Source: JAVBLG01 sp031553655
Lineage (GTDB): Bacteria > Desulfobacterota > Desulfovibrionia > Desulfovibrionales > Desulfovibrionaceae
NCBI GenBank assembly: GCA_031553655.1
Contig: JAVBLG010000002.1
Location: 1 to 14,840 of the forward strand
DNA: 14,840 bases
Direction of reading: 5' to 3'
The position numbers and the translations under genes were made by a program. Shown piece after piece: positions 1 through 5,785 of this stretch (position 1 is the first letter of the stretch; each line of letters starts with the position of its first letter). The notes beneath the pieces were generated by a model. It saw nothing but the letters and a program-made list of their open reading frames with translations. It ran no database searches and had not been told where the DNA came from.

Positions 1-1
1 G

Positions 2-490
2 GATTCTGGAGCCATAAGTATTATAGCTCCTGTAATGGAGTCCGTCCGCACTGGAAAACGAGATATTCTTATTCAGCAGGGAATTATCTCTAAGCAAACG
101 GCCGACGTTGTGCAAGCTGCCCTGGATACTATGCATGGCAAGAAAACTCAACAACCGCAAAAGCAAACTCCGCCTCCGGCTGGCGCAAAGCATAGCAAAT
201 CCGTATCCAGAGCGGCCCAAAAAGAACCTGCGCAGGTTTGCGGTGAGATCACTTATGCACAACCAATTGGAACCAAAGCCGAACAAATTACTATAAAAGA
301 TATGAATGGCAAGCTTTGGCGATATTATTTTGGCGACAGCAACGCGGATTCTTGTCACAATATAGCTAAAAAAGGAAATTTTATCTGTTTTGAAGTGGAA
401 AAAGAAATGGAAAATACCCCAAGCCTGGAGTCACTTGGGGCTAACGATCCAGTAATCCGCTGGATTGGCAATTGTGTGACTCCAGGTTAA
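2..490 (+). CDS. Hypothetical protein, 3' part only (start lies before the window)
   Basis: I do not recognise this protein. The frame is open from base 2, so the ATG at 35 is probably internal and the gene begins outside the window. The visible 162 residues fall into three parts. First comes a helical-looking stretch of about 45 residues (GKRDILIQQGIISKQTADVV). Next is a linker of about 35 residues rich in Gln, Pro and Lys, likely disordered. The last 80 residues are compact and beta-rich, with Trp and Tyr (KLWRYYFGD), two Cys residues and a C-terminal WIGNCVTPG. The tail could be a small beta-barrel domain, which is a guess from its pattern. It has no signal peptide or membrane segment in view. 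The next gene is convergent, so nothing here indicates an operon partner. Codon use is more A/T-rich than in the housekeeping block downstream. Confidence 0.6.
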   Translation, partial: DSGAISIIAPVMESVRTGKRDILIQQGIISKQTADVVQAALDTMHGKKTQQPQKQTPPPAGAKHSKSVSRAAQKEPAQVCGEITYAQPIGTKAEQITIKDMNGKLWRYYFGDSNADSCHNIAKKGNFICFEVEKEMENTPSLESLGANDPVIRWIGNCVTPG

Positions 491-558
491 TCTTCAGTTA
501 ATATCGATATCATTTAGCATCCTCCAACGAAAATTGTACGACCGACAGTTCAGGATTC

Positions 559-581
559 CCGGTCTGTTGTATGCGGACCGG
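559..581. terminator. Weak hairpin between two convergent genes
   Basis: CCGGTC (559-564) pairs with GACCGG (576-581) around an 11-base loop. On the plus strand TTAAATATT follows. The hairpin abuts the stop codon of the minus-strand DUF362 gene. It could end transcription of the upstream plus-strand gene, but there is no true T run, so this is tentative. Confidence 0.3.
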
Positions 582-1610
582 TTAAATATTGACCAACTCG
601 TACTCTATGTTTCCCATGGAAAGCAGCTCCATAAACTCAAGTTGACGGAGGCCGCTCCTGGTTTCGATGCGCTCTACGAGGTCGTGTTTCTCCGCTTCCG
701 GTAGCGCGTAAATCATGTCCACGGAAGCCCGCTCAAGAGCTAGAAGGTCAGTTGATGCGAGTATGCCGATATCCCGGGCTTTAGGTGCGGCGCTGGCTGC
801 GTTGCAGTCGCAGTCCACCGAAAGATTTTTCAGGACGTTGATATAAGTAATCCGTGAACCGAAGTGCTCAAGAATGCCTTTGGCGGCCTCAACCATGCGC
901 TCTTGAAAAATCGGGCCGTTTTGCCAGCCGTCGCCGTGGATCTGCCGTTTGCCCACAGCCCCGCAAGAGCATCCGATGGCGATATTTTTCAGGGAGCCGC
1001 CAAACCCGCCGCTCGTATGCCCTTTGAAGTGGGTATACACCAGCATGGAATCGTAGTTCAGGAGGTTCTTGCCTACGGAGATTTCCGAAAGATGGGTGCC
1101 GGGCGTGAACGGATAATCCATGCCCGGTGCGCTGTACTTGGCGAGTATTTTTCGCATGGCCCTTATGGGCAGCATAACAGCGCCTTCGGCGTCCATGATG
1201 TCAACAGGACAGAACGTCCAGCCGTTGGTCTTGAGAACTTCTCTATGCCCCTCGGTCGTTTGTCTCGGACCGGGATACAGAGTATTGGTTTCAACGACGA
1301 CGCTGTTTGGTATACGCGGTTGCAGCTCCTTGATCAGTTCGATGGGCAAAAGATTGTTGCCGTTGGGTTCACCCGTGTGAAGCTTTATTGCGACTTTACC
1401 GGTTATGCCTCTGTTGATGTTGCTGTAAATTTTTACCAGATCGACTGGGGTGATGTTTTTGGTAAAAAAAACCTTGGATTTGCTGGTCTGCTCAGCGGCG
1501 AAAGCGTTGCCGAAGCCGGGCAACGAAACCACATTGCTCAGAGCAATAGCGCCCACAGTTGCCGCGCCTGCTTTCAGGAATGTGCGGCGGGAAGTAGTAT
1601 GTTTGGCCAT
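582..1610 (-). CDS. Tat-exported DUF362 family protein
   Basis: The protein has 342 residues. It opens with a twin-arginine signal (SRRTFLK, residues 7-13), a hydrophobic stretch and a likely cleavage site after AFA near residue 38, so it is predicted to be exported folded, probably with a cofactor. The mature part resembles DUF362 proteins: the stretch HTSGGFGGSLKNIAIGCSCG (198-217) matches the family's conserved Gly-rich core. Two Cys-X-Cys pairs (C214/C216 and C267/C269) are plausible metal or Fe-S ligands, in keeping with the Tat route. No separate 4Fe-4S ferredoxin domain is visible. The ATG at 1610 is supported by AAGGAG six bases upstream. The gene stands alone, convergent with its 5' neighbour, and an 11-base direct repeat lies upstream. 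The family's biochemical role is not established. The family call is fairly firm and the cofactor is inferred. Confidence 0.8.
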   Translation of the reverse strand: MAKHTTSRRTFLKAGAATVGAIALSNVVSLPGFGNAFAAEQTSKSKVFFTKNITPVDLVKIYSNINRGITGKVAIKLHTGEPNGNNLLPIELIKELQPRIPNSVVVETNTLYPGPRQTTEGHREVLKTNGWTFCPVDIMDAEGAVMLPIRAMRKILAKYSAPGMDYPFTPGTHLSEISVGKNLLNYDSMLVYTHFKGHTSGGFGGSLKNIAIGCSCGAVGKRQIHGDGWQNGPIFQERMVEAAKGILEHFGSRITYINVLKNLSVDCDCNAASAAPKARDIGILASTDLLALERASVDMIYALPEAEKHDLVERIETRSGLRQLEFMELLSMGNIEYELVNI

Positions 1611-1659
1611 GATGTCTCCTTTTTGTTACATATAAAGGCTCTTCATACCGGACTATATA

Positions 1660-1691
1660 CCTATTCCTATTCATTTCTTGCCTATTCCTAT
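1660..1691 (-). promoter_or_regulatory. Direct repeat upstream of the DUF362 gene
   Basis: The 11-mer CCTATTCCTAT occurs at 1660-1670 and 1681-1691, that is 21 bases start to start, or two helical turns. It lies 50-81 bases upstream of the DUF362 start codon, where a regulator could bind two sites on one face of the DNA. No clear sigma70 boxes were seen, so the function is inferred from position and phasing only. Confidence 0.35.
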
Positions 1692-1800
1692 CCGTCGACT
1701 TTTAAATAGCAACGTTCTGCTGAAGCATTGCACCGAGCCCAACATACGGGAAACTAAGGTTGAGGGCCTGGCGCTTACCAGGCGGGAAAACTTCGAATGA

Positions 1801-1871
1801 GAGTATCATCATCCCATAAAAGTGAAGCCCCACAAGGCTTTTGCGACCTTATGAGGCGTATAGGAGTCGAA
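1801..1871. repeat. Distal selC-end repeat (candidate attachment site)
   Basis: Bases 1801-1853 match 3422-3474 at 46 of 53 positions, and 1854-1871 match 3501-3518 (tRNA-Sec 3' end) at 18 of 18. Relative to the selC copy, 26 bases are missing between the two blocks: the right arm of the selC terminator, the CCA, the discriminator base and the first two acceptor-stem bases. The tRNA part being identical while the flank has drifted is what is expected of an attachment core. Confidence 0.6.
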
Positions 1872-1976
1872 AATTGCATTTAAATAGTTTAAATAATATA
1901 ATAAATTTATTTATAATTATACCATCACTAATGCCGTCAAATTTTAACAGTGCGCTATGGGCGAGGTCACTCTATT
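1872..1976. other. AT-rich, gene-free patch inside the island
   Basis: Bases 1872-1920 are almost entirely A and T and include the perfect 12-base palindrome AATAAATTTATT (1900-1911). This contrasts with the mixed composition of the flanking genes. No gene or clear promoter was recognised. With 1611-1800, which holds the direct repeat described above and a small hairpin at 1766-1783, it makes up the 366-base gap between the DUF362 and antitoxin genes. The patch lies immediately inside the distal repeat, a common position for foreign or recombination-related AT-rich DNA. Confidence 0.4.
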
Positions 1977-2264
1977 TTACCCGGCAAGTATCTCCGTCAC
2001 CACGTCCGGGGCCTTCTCTATGACCTTCAGGTAGGCCCGCGCCGCCGGGTCTGGTGTGCGCTTGCCCTGTTCCCAATTTCGTAAGGTGTGCAGGGACAGG
2101 CCGAAGCGGGCGGAAAACGATGCTTGCGACAGGCCCAGGCTCTGGCGAATCGCTTTCACATCCACCACGGCGGGGATATGGACGTTATAGGAGTCCGTCG
2201 GCAAGGCCCCTTGGGCGATGGCCGCGGCCTCTTTCATGCTTTCAACTATACGGCTGCCGCTCAT
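1977..2264 (-). CDS. XRE-family antitoxin (HigA/NadS-like)
   Basis: This 95-residue protein has a helix-turn-helix of the Cro/C1 (XRE) type at about residues 36-80: DVKAIRQSLGLSQASFSARF, then LHTLRNWEQGKRTPD. The LSQ...F, TLRNWEQG and P-x-x-A pattern is typical of antitoxins encoded after RelE/HigB toxins. Its N-terminal 30 residues are presumably the toxin-binding part. I chose ATG at 2264 because GAGG lies five bases upstream. A GTG at 2270 is also in frame but would place the Shine-Dalgarno inside the coding start. The ribosome site lies in the 3' end of the toxin gene, whose TGA (2267-2269) sits just before this ATG, so the pair is translationally coupled. It should bind its own promoter and repress it. 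Because the toxin is broken, this looks like an orphaned antitoxin. Confidence 0.82.
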   Translation of the reverse strand: MSGSRIVESMKEAAAIAQGALPTDSYNVHIPAVVDVKAIRQSLGLSQASFSARFGLSLHTLRNWEQGKRTPDPAARAYLKVIEKAPDVVTEILAG

Positions 2265-2266
2265 GT

Positions 2267-2613
2267 TCACCTCTTTCGATATGTCTGCACCAACAAGTCG
2301 GAAAGCTCCTTCAGCGCGTTCCGTTCAGCCGGGCTGATATTGGCCTTTTCATTCTTGGCAAAGATGCTTAGGGCAAAGAGCGGGATATCCTGCGAGTGAA
2401 AGAAGTAAATCACCCGATACCCGCCACTCTTGCCGCCGCCATCTCGCGCAAAACGAACTTTCCGAATGCCGCCCGTACCTTGCAGTATGTCCCCCGCATC
2501 GGGGTTTTGCGCCAGAAAGGCAACAATTTCTTCCCGCTCCTCATCATCCAGAGCCGCTTGGCATCGCGCAGAAAGGAGGGCGTTGAAATGACAGTCATGG
2601 GAGCGGTTGGCAT
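2267..2613 (-). pseudogene. RelE/HigB-type toxin, disrupted by one frameshift
   Basis: The first frame reads MTVISTPSFLRDAKRL and then runs out of frame near 2549-2556. The -1 frame resumes the family sequence with LDDEEREEIVAFLAQNP, then IRKVRFARDG, SGGYRVIYFFH and FALSIFAKNEKANIS, ending LLVQTYRKR and TGA at 2267. The joined product, about 110 residues from ATG 2598, has normal length for RelE/ParE/HigB ribosome-dependent mRNA interferases of the type paired with XRE antitoxins. One base appears lost in the segment reading CGGCTCTGGATG on the minus strand; CGGCTC-CTG-GAT would restore R-L-L-D. Two starts are possible, ATG at 2613 or ATG at 2598, and neither has a Shine-Dalgarno site. The lesion could be a true mutation, programmed slippage or a sequencing error. 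I judge mutation likeliest, since the neighbouring transposase is also decayed. Confidence 0.78.
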
Positions 2614-2619
2614 GGAATA

Positions 2620-2648
2620 AATATAAGTCATTGGCTTACTGGTGTCAA
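2620..2648 (-). promoter_or_regulatory. Strong sigma70-type promoter of the toxin-antitoxin pair
   Basis: On the minus strand TTGACA (2643-2648) and TATATT (2620-2625) are separated by exactly 17 bases. Transcription would begin near 2613, the same place as the upstream ATG of the toxin, so the message would be leaderless or have only a 15-base leader before ATG 2598. Confidence 0.6.
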
Positions 2649-2749
2649 TGCGGCCATCAGAGACTGTCGGGAGCAATGATCACGCCAGATCAACCATTAC
2701 TACTCAAACGAGTGTCGCCGGTTACGCGCAGGTGGCAACTTTCGCTTAC

Positions 2750-3389
2750 ATGGTCAATTCCGGCCATGAACGGCTCAGCGTTATGCGGCAATGTTCCTTG
2801 CTGATATCCCGTTCGGGCCTGCACTATGAAAAAACAGGCGAATCGGCCATGAATTTGGCTTTAATGCAGGAAATTGACCGCGCTTTTACCGAATGGCCTT
2901 TTCTGGGGGTGCGCCAAATGTGCCGCTATCTGGCATCTCTGGGGTGCAGCACCGGTAGAAAGCGTGTGCGTCGTCTGATGAGGTTGATGGGGCTCATGAC
3001 GATGTACCAAAAACCGAGAACCAGCATTTCAAATCCGGAACACAAGCGGTACCCCCTATCTGTTACGCGATTTGAACATAGGCAGGAGCAATCAGGTCTG
3101 GTGCGCGGACATTACATATATTCCTATGCGCAAAGGCTTCCTGTATCTGGTCGCTGTAATGGACTGGCACAGCCGAAAAGTGCTGTCCTGGCGCCTGTCC
3201 AATACCATGGATGTAGATTTTTGTGTTTGCGCCCTGGAAGAGGCCTTGGTGGAATACGGCATTCCGGATATCTTCAACACGGATCAAGGCAGCCAATTTA
3301 CCAGTTTCGCCTTTACAAATGTACTGCGGGATAAGGGAATCCGCATTTCCATGGACGGCCGGGGACGTTGGTTGGACAATGTGTTCATT
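2750..3389 (+). pseudogene. IS3-family transposase (OrfB) remnant, truncated and frameshifted
   Basis: Reading from the ATG at 2750 gives an IS3 OrfB start (HERLSVMRQCSLLISRSG), then the HTH_21-like part (FLGVRQMCRYLASLGC, RKRVRRLMRLMGL). At a run of five C (3052-3056) the frame shifts by one base. The integrase core continues in the next frame: YLLRDLNIGRSNQVWCADIT, then YLVAVMDWHSRKVLSW, NTDQGSQFTS and SMDGRGRWLDNVFI. The first two catalytic Asp residues are present (in ADITY and NTDQG). The sequence leaves the family right after DNVFI at 3389, exactly where E-R-L-W with the catalytic Glu should follow, and about 80 C-terminal residues are gone. The OrfA partner and the left inverted repeat were not found upstream. 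It can therefore encode no active transposase. The subgroup cannot be fixed by eye. Confidence 0.85.
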
Positions 3390-3421
3390 TGTTGGACTTC
3401 AACCCACGAAGAAAAACATGT

Positions 3422-3518
3422 GAGTATCAAAACCCCGTAAAAGCTAAGCCCCACAAGGTTTTTGCGACCTTATGGGGCTTTATGATATTCTAGTTGGCGG
3501 AGGCGTATAGGAGTCGAA
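3422..3518. repeat. selC-proximal repeat (candidate attachment site)
   Basis: This is the longer partner of the repeat at 1801-1871. It spans the selC terminator, the CCA end and 18 bases of the tRNA 3' half. It has 26 extra bases (3475-3500) absent from the distal copy and keeps the tRNA gene intact, as expected of the tRNA-side junction of an integrated element. Confidence 0.6.
3446..3480 (-). terminator. Rho-independent terminator of selC
   Basis: AAGCCCCACAAGGT (3446-3459) pairs with ACCTTATGGGGCTT (3467-3480), a 14-bp stem with one mismatch and a seven-base loop. Read on the minus strand it follows the tRNA by 14 bases, and AGCTTTTAC comes after the stem. The right arm is deleted in the distal repeat copy. 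Confidence 0.7.
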
Positions 3519-3588
3519 CCTACCATGGACATCTCTGCCCATCACTGGTTTTGAAGACCAGGCGCCACACCGGTGACAACACGCCTCC
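3495..3588 (-). tRNA. selC: tRNA-Sec (selenocysteine), anticodon TCA
   Basis: On the minus strand the gene folds as a selenocysteine tRNA. It has an 8-bp acceptor stem (GGAGGCGT with ACGCCTCC), discriminator G and encoded CCA (3495-3497). The anticodon arm is CTGGT-CTTCAAA-ACCAG, with TCA at 3552-3554. There is a long variable arm (TGGGC/GTCCA) and a T arm with loop TTCGACT. The length of 94 nt including CCA and the extended acceptor stem distinguish it from ordinary tRNAs. It reads UGA with SelA, SelB and SelD, which are not in the window. Selenoproteins such as formate dehydrogenases and hydrogenases are common in sulfate reducers. Its 3' end serves as the target of the island to its left. 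It has its own promoter and terminator. Confidence 0.95.
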
Positions 3589-3600
3589 ACGAAGGGGCCA

Positions 3601-3629
3601 TTAATATCGCAAAATAATAATTAGTGCAA
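3601..3629 (-). promoter_or_regulatory. selC promoter
   Basis: On the minus strand TTGCAC (3624-3629), a 17-base spacer and TATTAA (3601-3606) form a good sigma70 promoter. The expected start, near 3594, is about six bases before the tRNA 5' end. Confidence 0.6.
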
Positions 3630-3689
3630 GCGGGCAAAAAAGTTTTTACAATGCCGCCCGTCATGGAATTAAAATGCGACAAAGTCAAA

Positions 3690-3727
3690 CAATGCTCATT
3701 GTCAAATTAGCGGCTAATGCTTATTAT
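3690..3727 (+). promoter_or_regulatory. ftsH promoter with two overlapping palindromes
   Basis: TTGTCA (3699-3704), a 17-base spacer and TATTAT (3722-3727) form a strong sigma70 promoter about 60 bases before ftsH. Two dyads overlap it: CAATG-CT-CATTG (3690-3701) reaches into the -35 box, and ATTAGC-G-GCTAAT (3706-3718) fills most of the spacer. Either could be an operator. Neither matches the CIRCE heat-shock element. The leader also contains a small hairpin with CCCGC/GCGGG arms before the Shine-Dalgarno site. Confidence 0.6.
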
Positions 3728-3787
3728 GGAGAAACTCGGGCGTTGTTCCCGCGTGGCGGGATCTATTTATGATTTACGGAGGACCTC

Positions 3788-5779
3788 TTGAACCAATTTA
3801 CGCGCAATCTGATGTTATGGGCAGTTATCGCCATGGTGGTGGTAATGCTGTTCAATATGTTCCAGCAGCCGCAGCTGTCCAGCAGTAAAATACCCTACAG
3901 CGAGTTTATGCACAAGGTCGATCGCGGCGAACTGACCGAGGTCACCATACAGGGGCATAACCTCACAGGTAAAAATGTGGACGGCAAGCCGGTGCAGAGC
4001 TATGCTCCGCAAGATCCGACTTTGGTAGGAAAGCTTCTGGACAAAAAAGTGGAAGTAAAGGCCGAACCAATTGAAGACCAGCCCTGGTACATGACCCTGC
4101 TGGTATCGTGGTTCCCCATGCTTCTGCTCATAGGCGTGTGGATATTCTTCATGCGTCAGATGCAGGGCGGGGGCGGCAAGGCCATGTCTTTCGGTCGCTC
4201 AAAGGCCAGACTTTTGAACCAGGAATCAGCCAGGGTAACATTTGAAGATGTGGCCGGCGTGGACGAAGCCAAGGAAGAATTGGCCGAAGTTGTTGATTTT
4301 CTTTCGCAGCCGCGCAAATTTACCCGTCTTGGCGGGCGTATTCCCAAGGGCGTGCTACTGGTTGGCCCCCCCGGAACCGGCAAAACCTTGTTAGCCAGGG
4401 CCGTGGCCGGAGAAGCCGGGGTGCCGTTCTTTTCCATTTCCGGTTCCGACTTTGTGGAAATGTTTGTGGGCGTGGGCGCGTCAAGAGTGCGCGACCTTTT
4501 CATACAGGGCAAGAAAAATGCCCCGTGCCTAATCTTTATTGATGAAATAGACGCGGTGGGCCGACAGCGCGGCGCCGGGCTTGGCGGCGGGCACGACGAA
4601 CGCGAGCAAACTCTCAATCAGTTGCTTGTGGAAATGGACGGTTTTGAATCCAATGAAGGCGTAATCCTCATTGCCGCCACCAACCGCCCTGATGTGCTCG
4701 ACCCCGCGCTGCTGCGTCCCGGTCGCTTTGACCGTCAGGTGGTGGTGCCCACCCCCGACCTGCGCGGGCGCAAGCGTATCCTTGAAGTGCATACCAGGCG
4801 TACCCCACTTGGCGGTAATGTGGATATAGAAATTCTGGCCAAGGGCACACCCGGATTTTCCGGCGCGGATCTTGAAAATCTGGTCAATGAAGCCGCCCTG
4901 CAGGCAGCCAAGCGCGAAGCTGAATATGTGGTCATGCAGGATTTTGAATATGCCAAGGACAAGGTGCTTATGGGCAAGGAGCGGCGCAGCCTGATTCTTT
5001 CTGATGAAGAAAAGCGCATCACCGCCTATCACGAAGGCGGGCATGCCCTGGCGGCCAAGTTGTTGCCTAAGGCTGACCCGGTGCACAAGGTAACCATAAT
5101 CCCGCGCGGGCGGGCATTGGGTGTGACCATGCAGCTTCCGGAAGAAGATCGCCACGGCTATTCCAAAAATTTCCTGCGCGATAACCTTGTGGTGCTGCTG
5201 GCCGGGCGTGTGGCTGAAGAAATCATTTTTAAAGATATTACTACCGGCGCGGGCAACGACATTGAAAGAGCCACCAAAATGGCTCGTAAAATGGTGTGTG
5301 AATGGGGCATGAGTGAAAATATCGGCCCTCTGTCCATAGGCGAAACCGGCGAAGAAGTCTTTATTGGCCGTGAATGGGTGCAAAACCGCAACTTCAGCGA
5401 AGACACCGCCAAACAGGTCGATGCCGAAGTCAAGAGCATTATTCTTGAAGCTCGCAGGCGCTGTCGTGAAATGCTTGAAGGCCATATCGACCAATTGCAT
5501 GGCATCGCCGCAGCGCTGCTTGAACGCGAAACCATAAGCGGCGCGGATATTGACCTCATAATGCGCGGCGAGCCGCTGCCTCCGGCTGATTCCAACGGAC
5601 CTTCCGGGCCTTCCGGACGTTCCGAAGGCTCCGGACAGGGGGATGGCGATTCTTTCCTCATTCGTCCGGAATATGATACTGAAGCGGAAAATGGCGGTGG
5701 GAAAAAGGAAAATTCGTCAGAAATCAGAGACGAAGACGGAGAAAGAGAAAAAGACGATCGCGGCGCGTCGCGGCAGTAG
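3788..5779 (+). CDS. ftsH: ATP-dependent zinc metalloprotease FtsH
   Basis: FtsH is a membrane-anchored AAA+ protease that forms hexamers and degrades misassembled membrane proteins and selected regulators. This copy has 663 residues, normal for the family. Two transmembrane segments (about 8-24 and 101-121) flank a short periplasmic domain. The AAA+ module shows Walker A GPPGTGKT (193-200), Walker B LIFIDE (248-253) and the second region of homology around RPGRFDR (310-316). The protease site is HEGGH (415-419; the second variable position is Gly rather than the common Ala), with the third zinc ligand in TGAGNDIERAT (D491). The last 50 residues are low-complexity, Gly/Ser-rich and then highly charged. 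The start is TTG, chosen because GGAGG (3778-3782) lies five bases upstream and the transmembrane helix follows directly. It is first in an operon with folP six bases downstream, driven by the promoter at 3699-3727. Confidence 0.97.
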   Translation: MNQFTRNLMLWAVIAMVVVMLFNMFQQPQLSSSKIPYSEFMHKVDRGELTEVTIQGHNLTGKNVDGKPVQSYAPQDPTLVGKLLDKKVEVKAEPIEDQPWYMTLLVSWFPMLLLIGVWIFFMRQMQGGGGKAMSFGRSKARLLNQESARVTFEDVAGVDEAKEELAEVVDFLSQPRKFTRLGGRIPKGVLLVGPPGTGKTLLARAVAGEAGVPFFSISGSDFVEMFVGVGASRVRDLFIQGKKNAPCLIFIDEIDAVGRQRGAGLGGGHDEREQTLNQLLVEMDGFESNEGVILIAATNRPDVLDPALLRPGRFDRQVVVPTPDLRGRKRILEVHTRRTPLGGNVDIEILAKGTPGFSGADLENLVNEAALQAAKREAEYVVMQDFEYAKDKVLMGKERRSLILSDEEKRITAYHEGGHALAAKLLPKADPVHKVTIIPRGRALGVTMQLPEEDRHGYSKNFLRDNLVVLLAGRVAEEIIFKDITTGAGNDIERATKMARKMVCEWGMSENIGPLSIGETGEEVFIGREWVQNRNFSEDTAKQVDAEVKSIILEARRRCREMLEGHIDQLHGIAAALLERETISGADIDLIMRGEPLPPADSNGPSGPSGRSEGSGQGDGDSFLIRPEYDTEAENGGGKKENSSEIRDEDGEREKDDRGASRQ

Positions 5780-5785
5780 CGGCAT

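Larger units (their letters stand above)
1801..3518. mobile_element. Decayed mini-island integrated at the selC 3' end
   Basis: The segment is bounded by two direct repeats, 1801-1871 and 3422-3518. Both contain the same 18 bases of the tRNA-Sec 3' end. Inside lie an AT-rich patch, an antitoxin gene, a frameshifted toxin and a truncated, frameshifted IS3 transposase, which are typical accessory cargo. tRNA genes, selC included, are classical targets of tyrosine integrases that rebuild the tRNA end. No integrase gene is present in the interval, so the element should not move by itself. It could be the remnant of a larger island reduced by deletion. The repeat structure is seen directly; the island interpretation is inference. 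Confidence 0.6.

Noticed and set aside
864..1709. Long plus-strand open frame opposite the DUF362 gene
   Set aside because: It is antisense to a gene with clear Tat signal, family motifs and ribosome site, and its translation has no recognisable features.
1766..1783. Hairpin GCCTGG/CCAGGC left of the distal repeat
   Set aside because: It is a short 6-bp stem without a T run, with no gene end nearby that needs it; probably chance or relic sequence.
1801..3518. CRISPR array or phage genes in the island
   Set aside because: There are only two unequal repeat copies, no spacer periodicity, and no phage structural or integrase reading frame.
3630..3660. Hairpin CGGGC...GCCCG between selC and ftsH as a terminator
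   Set aside because: The stem is only 5 bp with a long loop and it lies upstream of both divergent promoters, so there is no transcript for it to end.
4529..5500. Long minus-strand open frame (323 codons) inside ftsH
   Set aside because: It lies fully within the conserved AAA+ and protease coding sequence and only reflects the codon bias of ftsH. The same applies to the long antisense frames in glmM, galU and ybbR.
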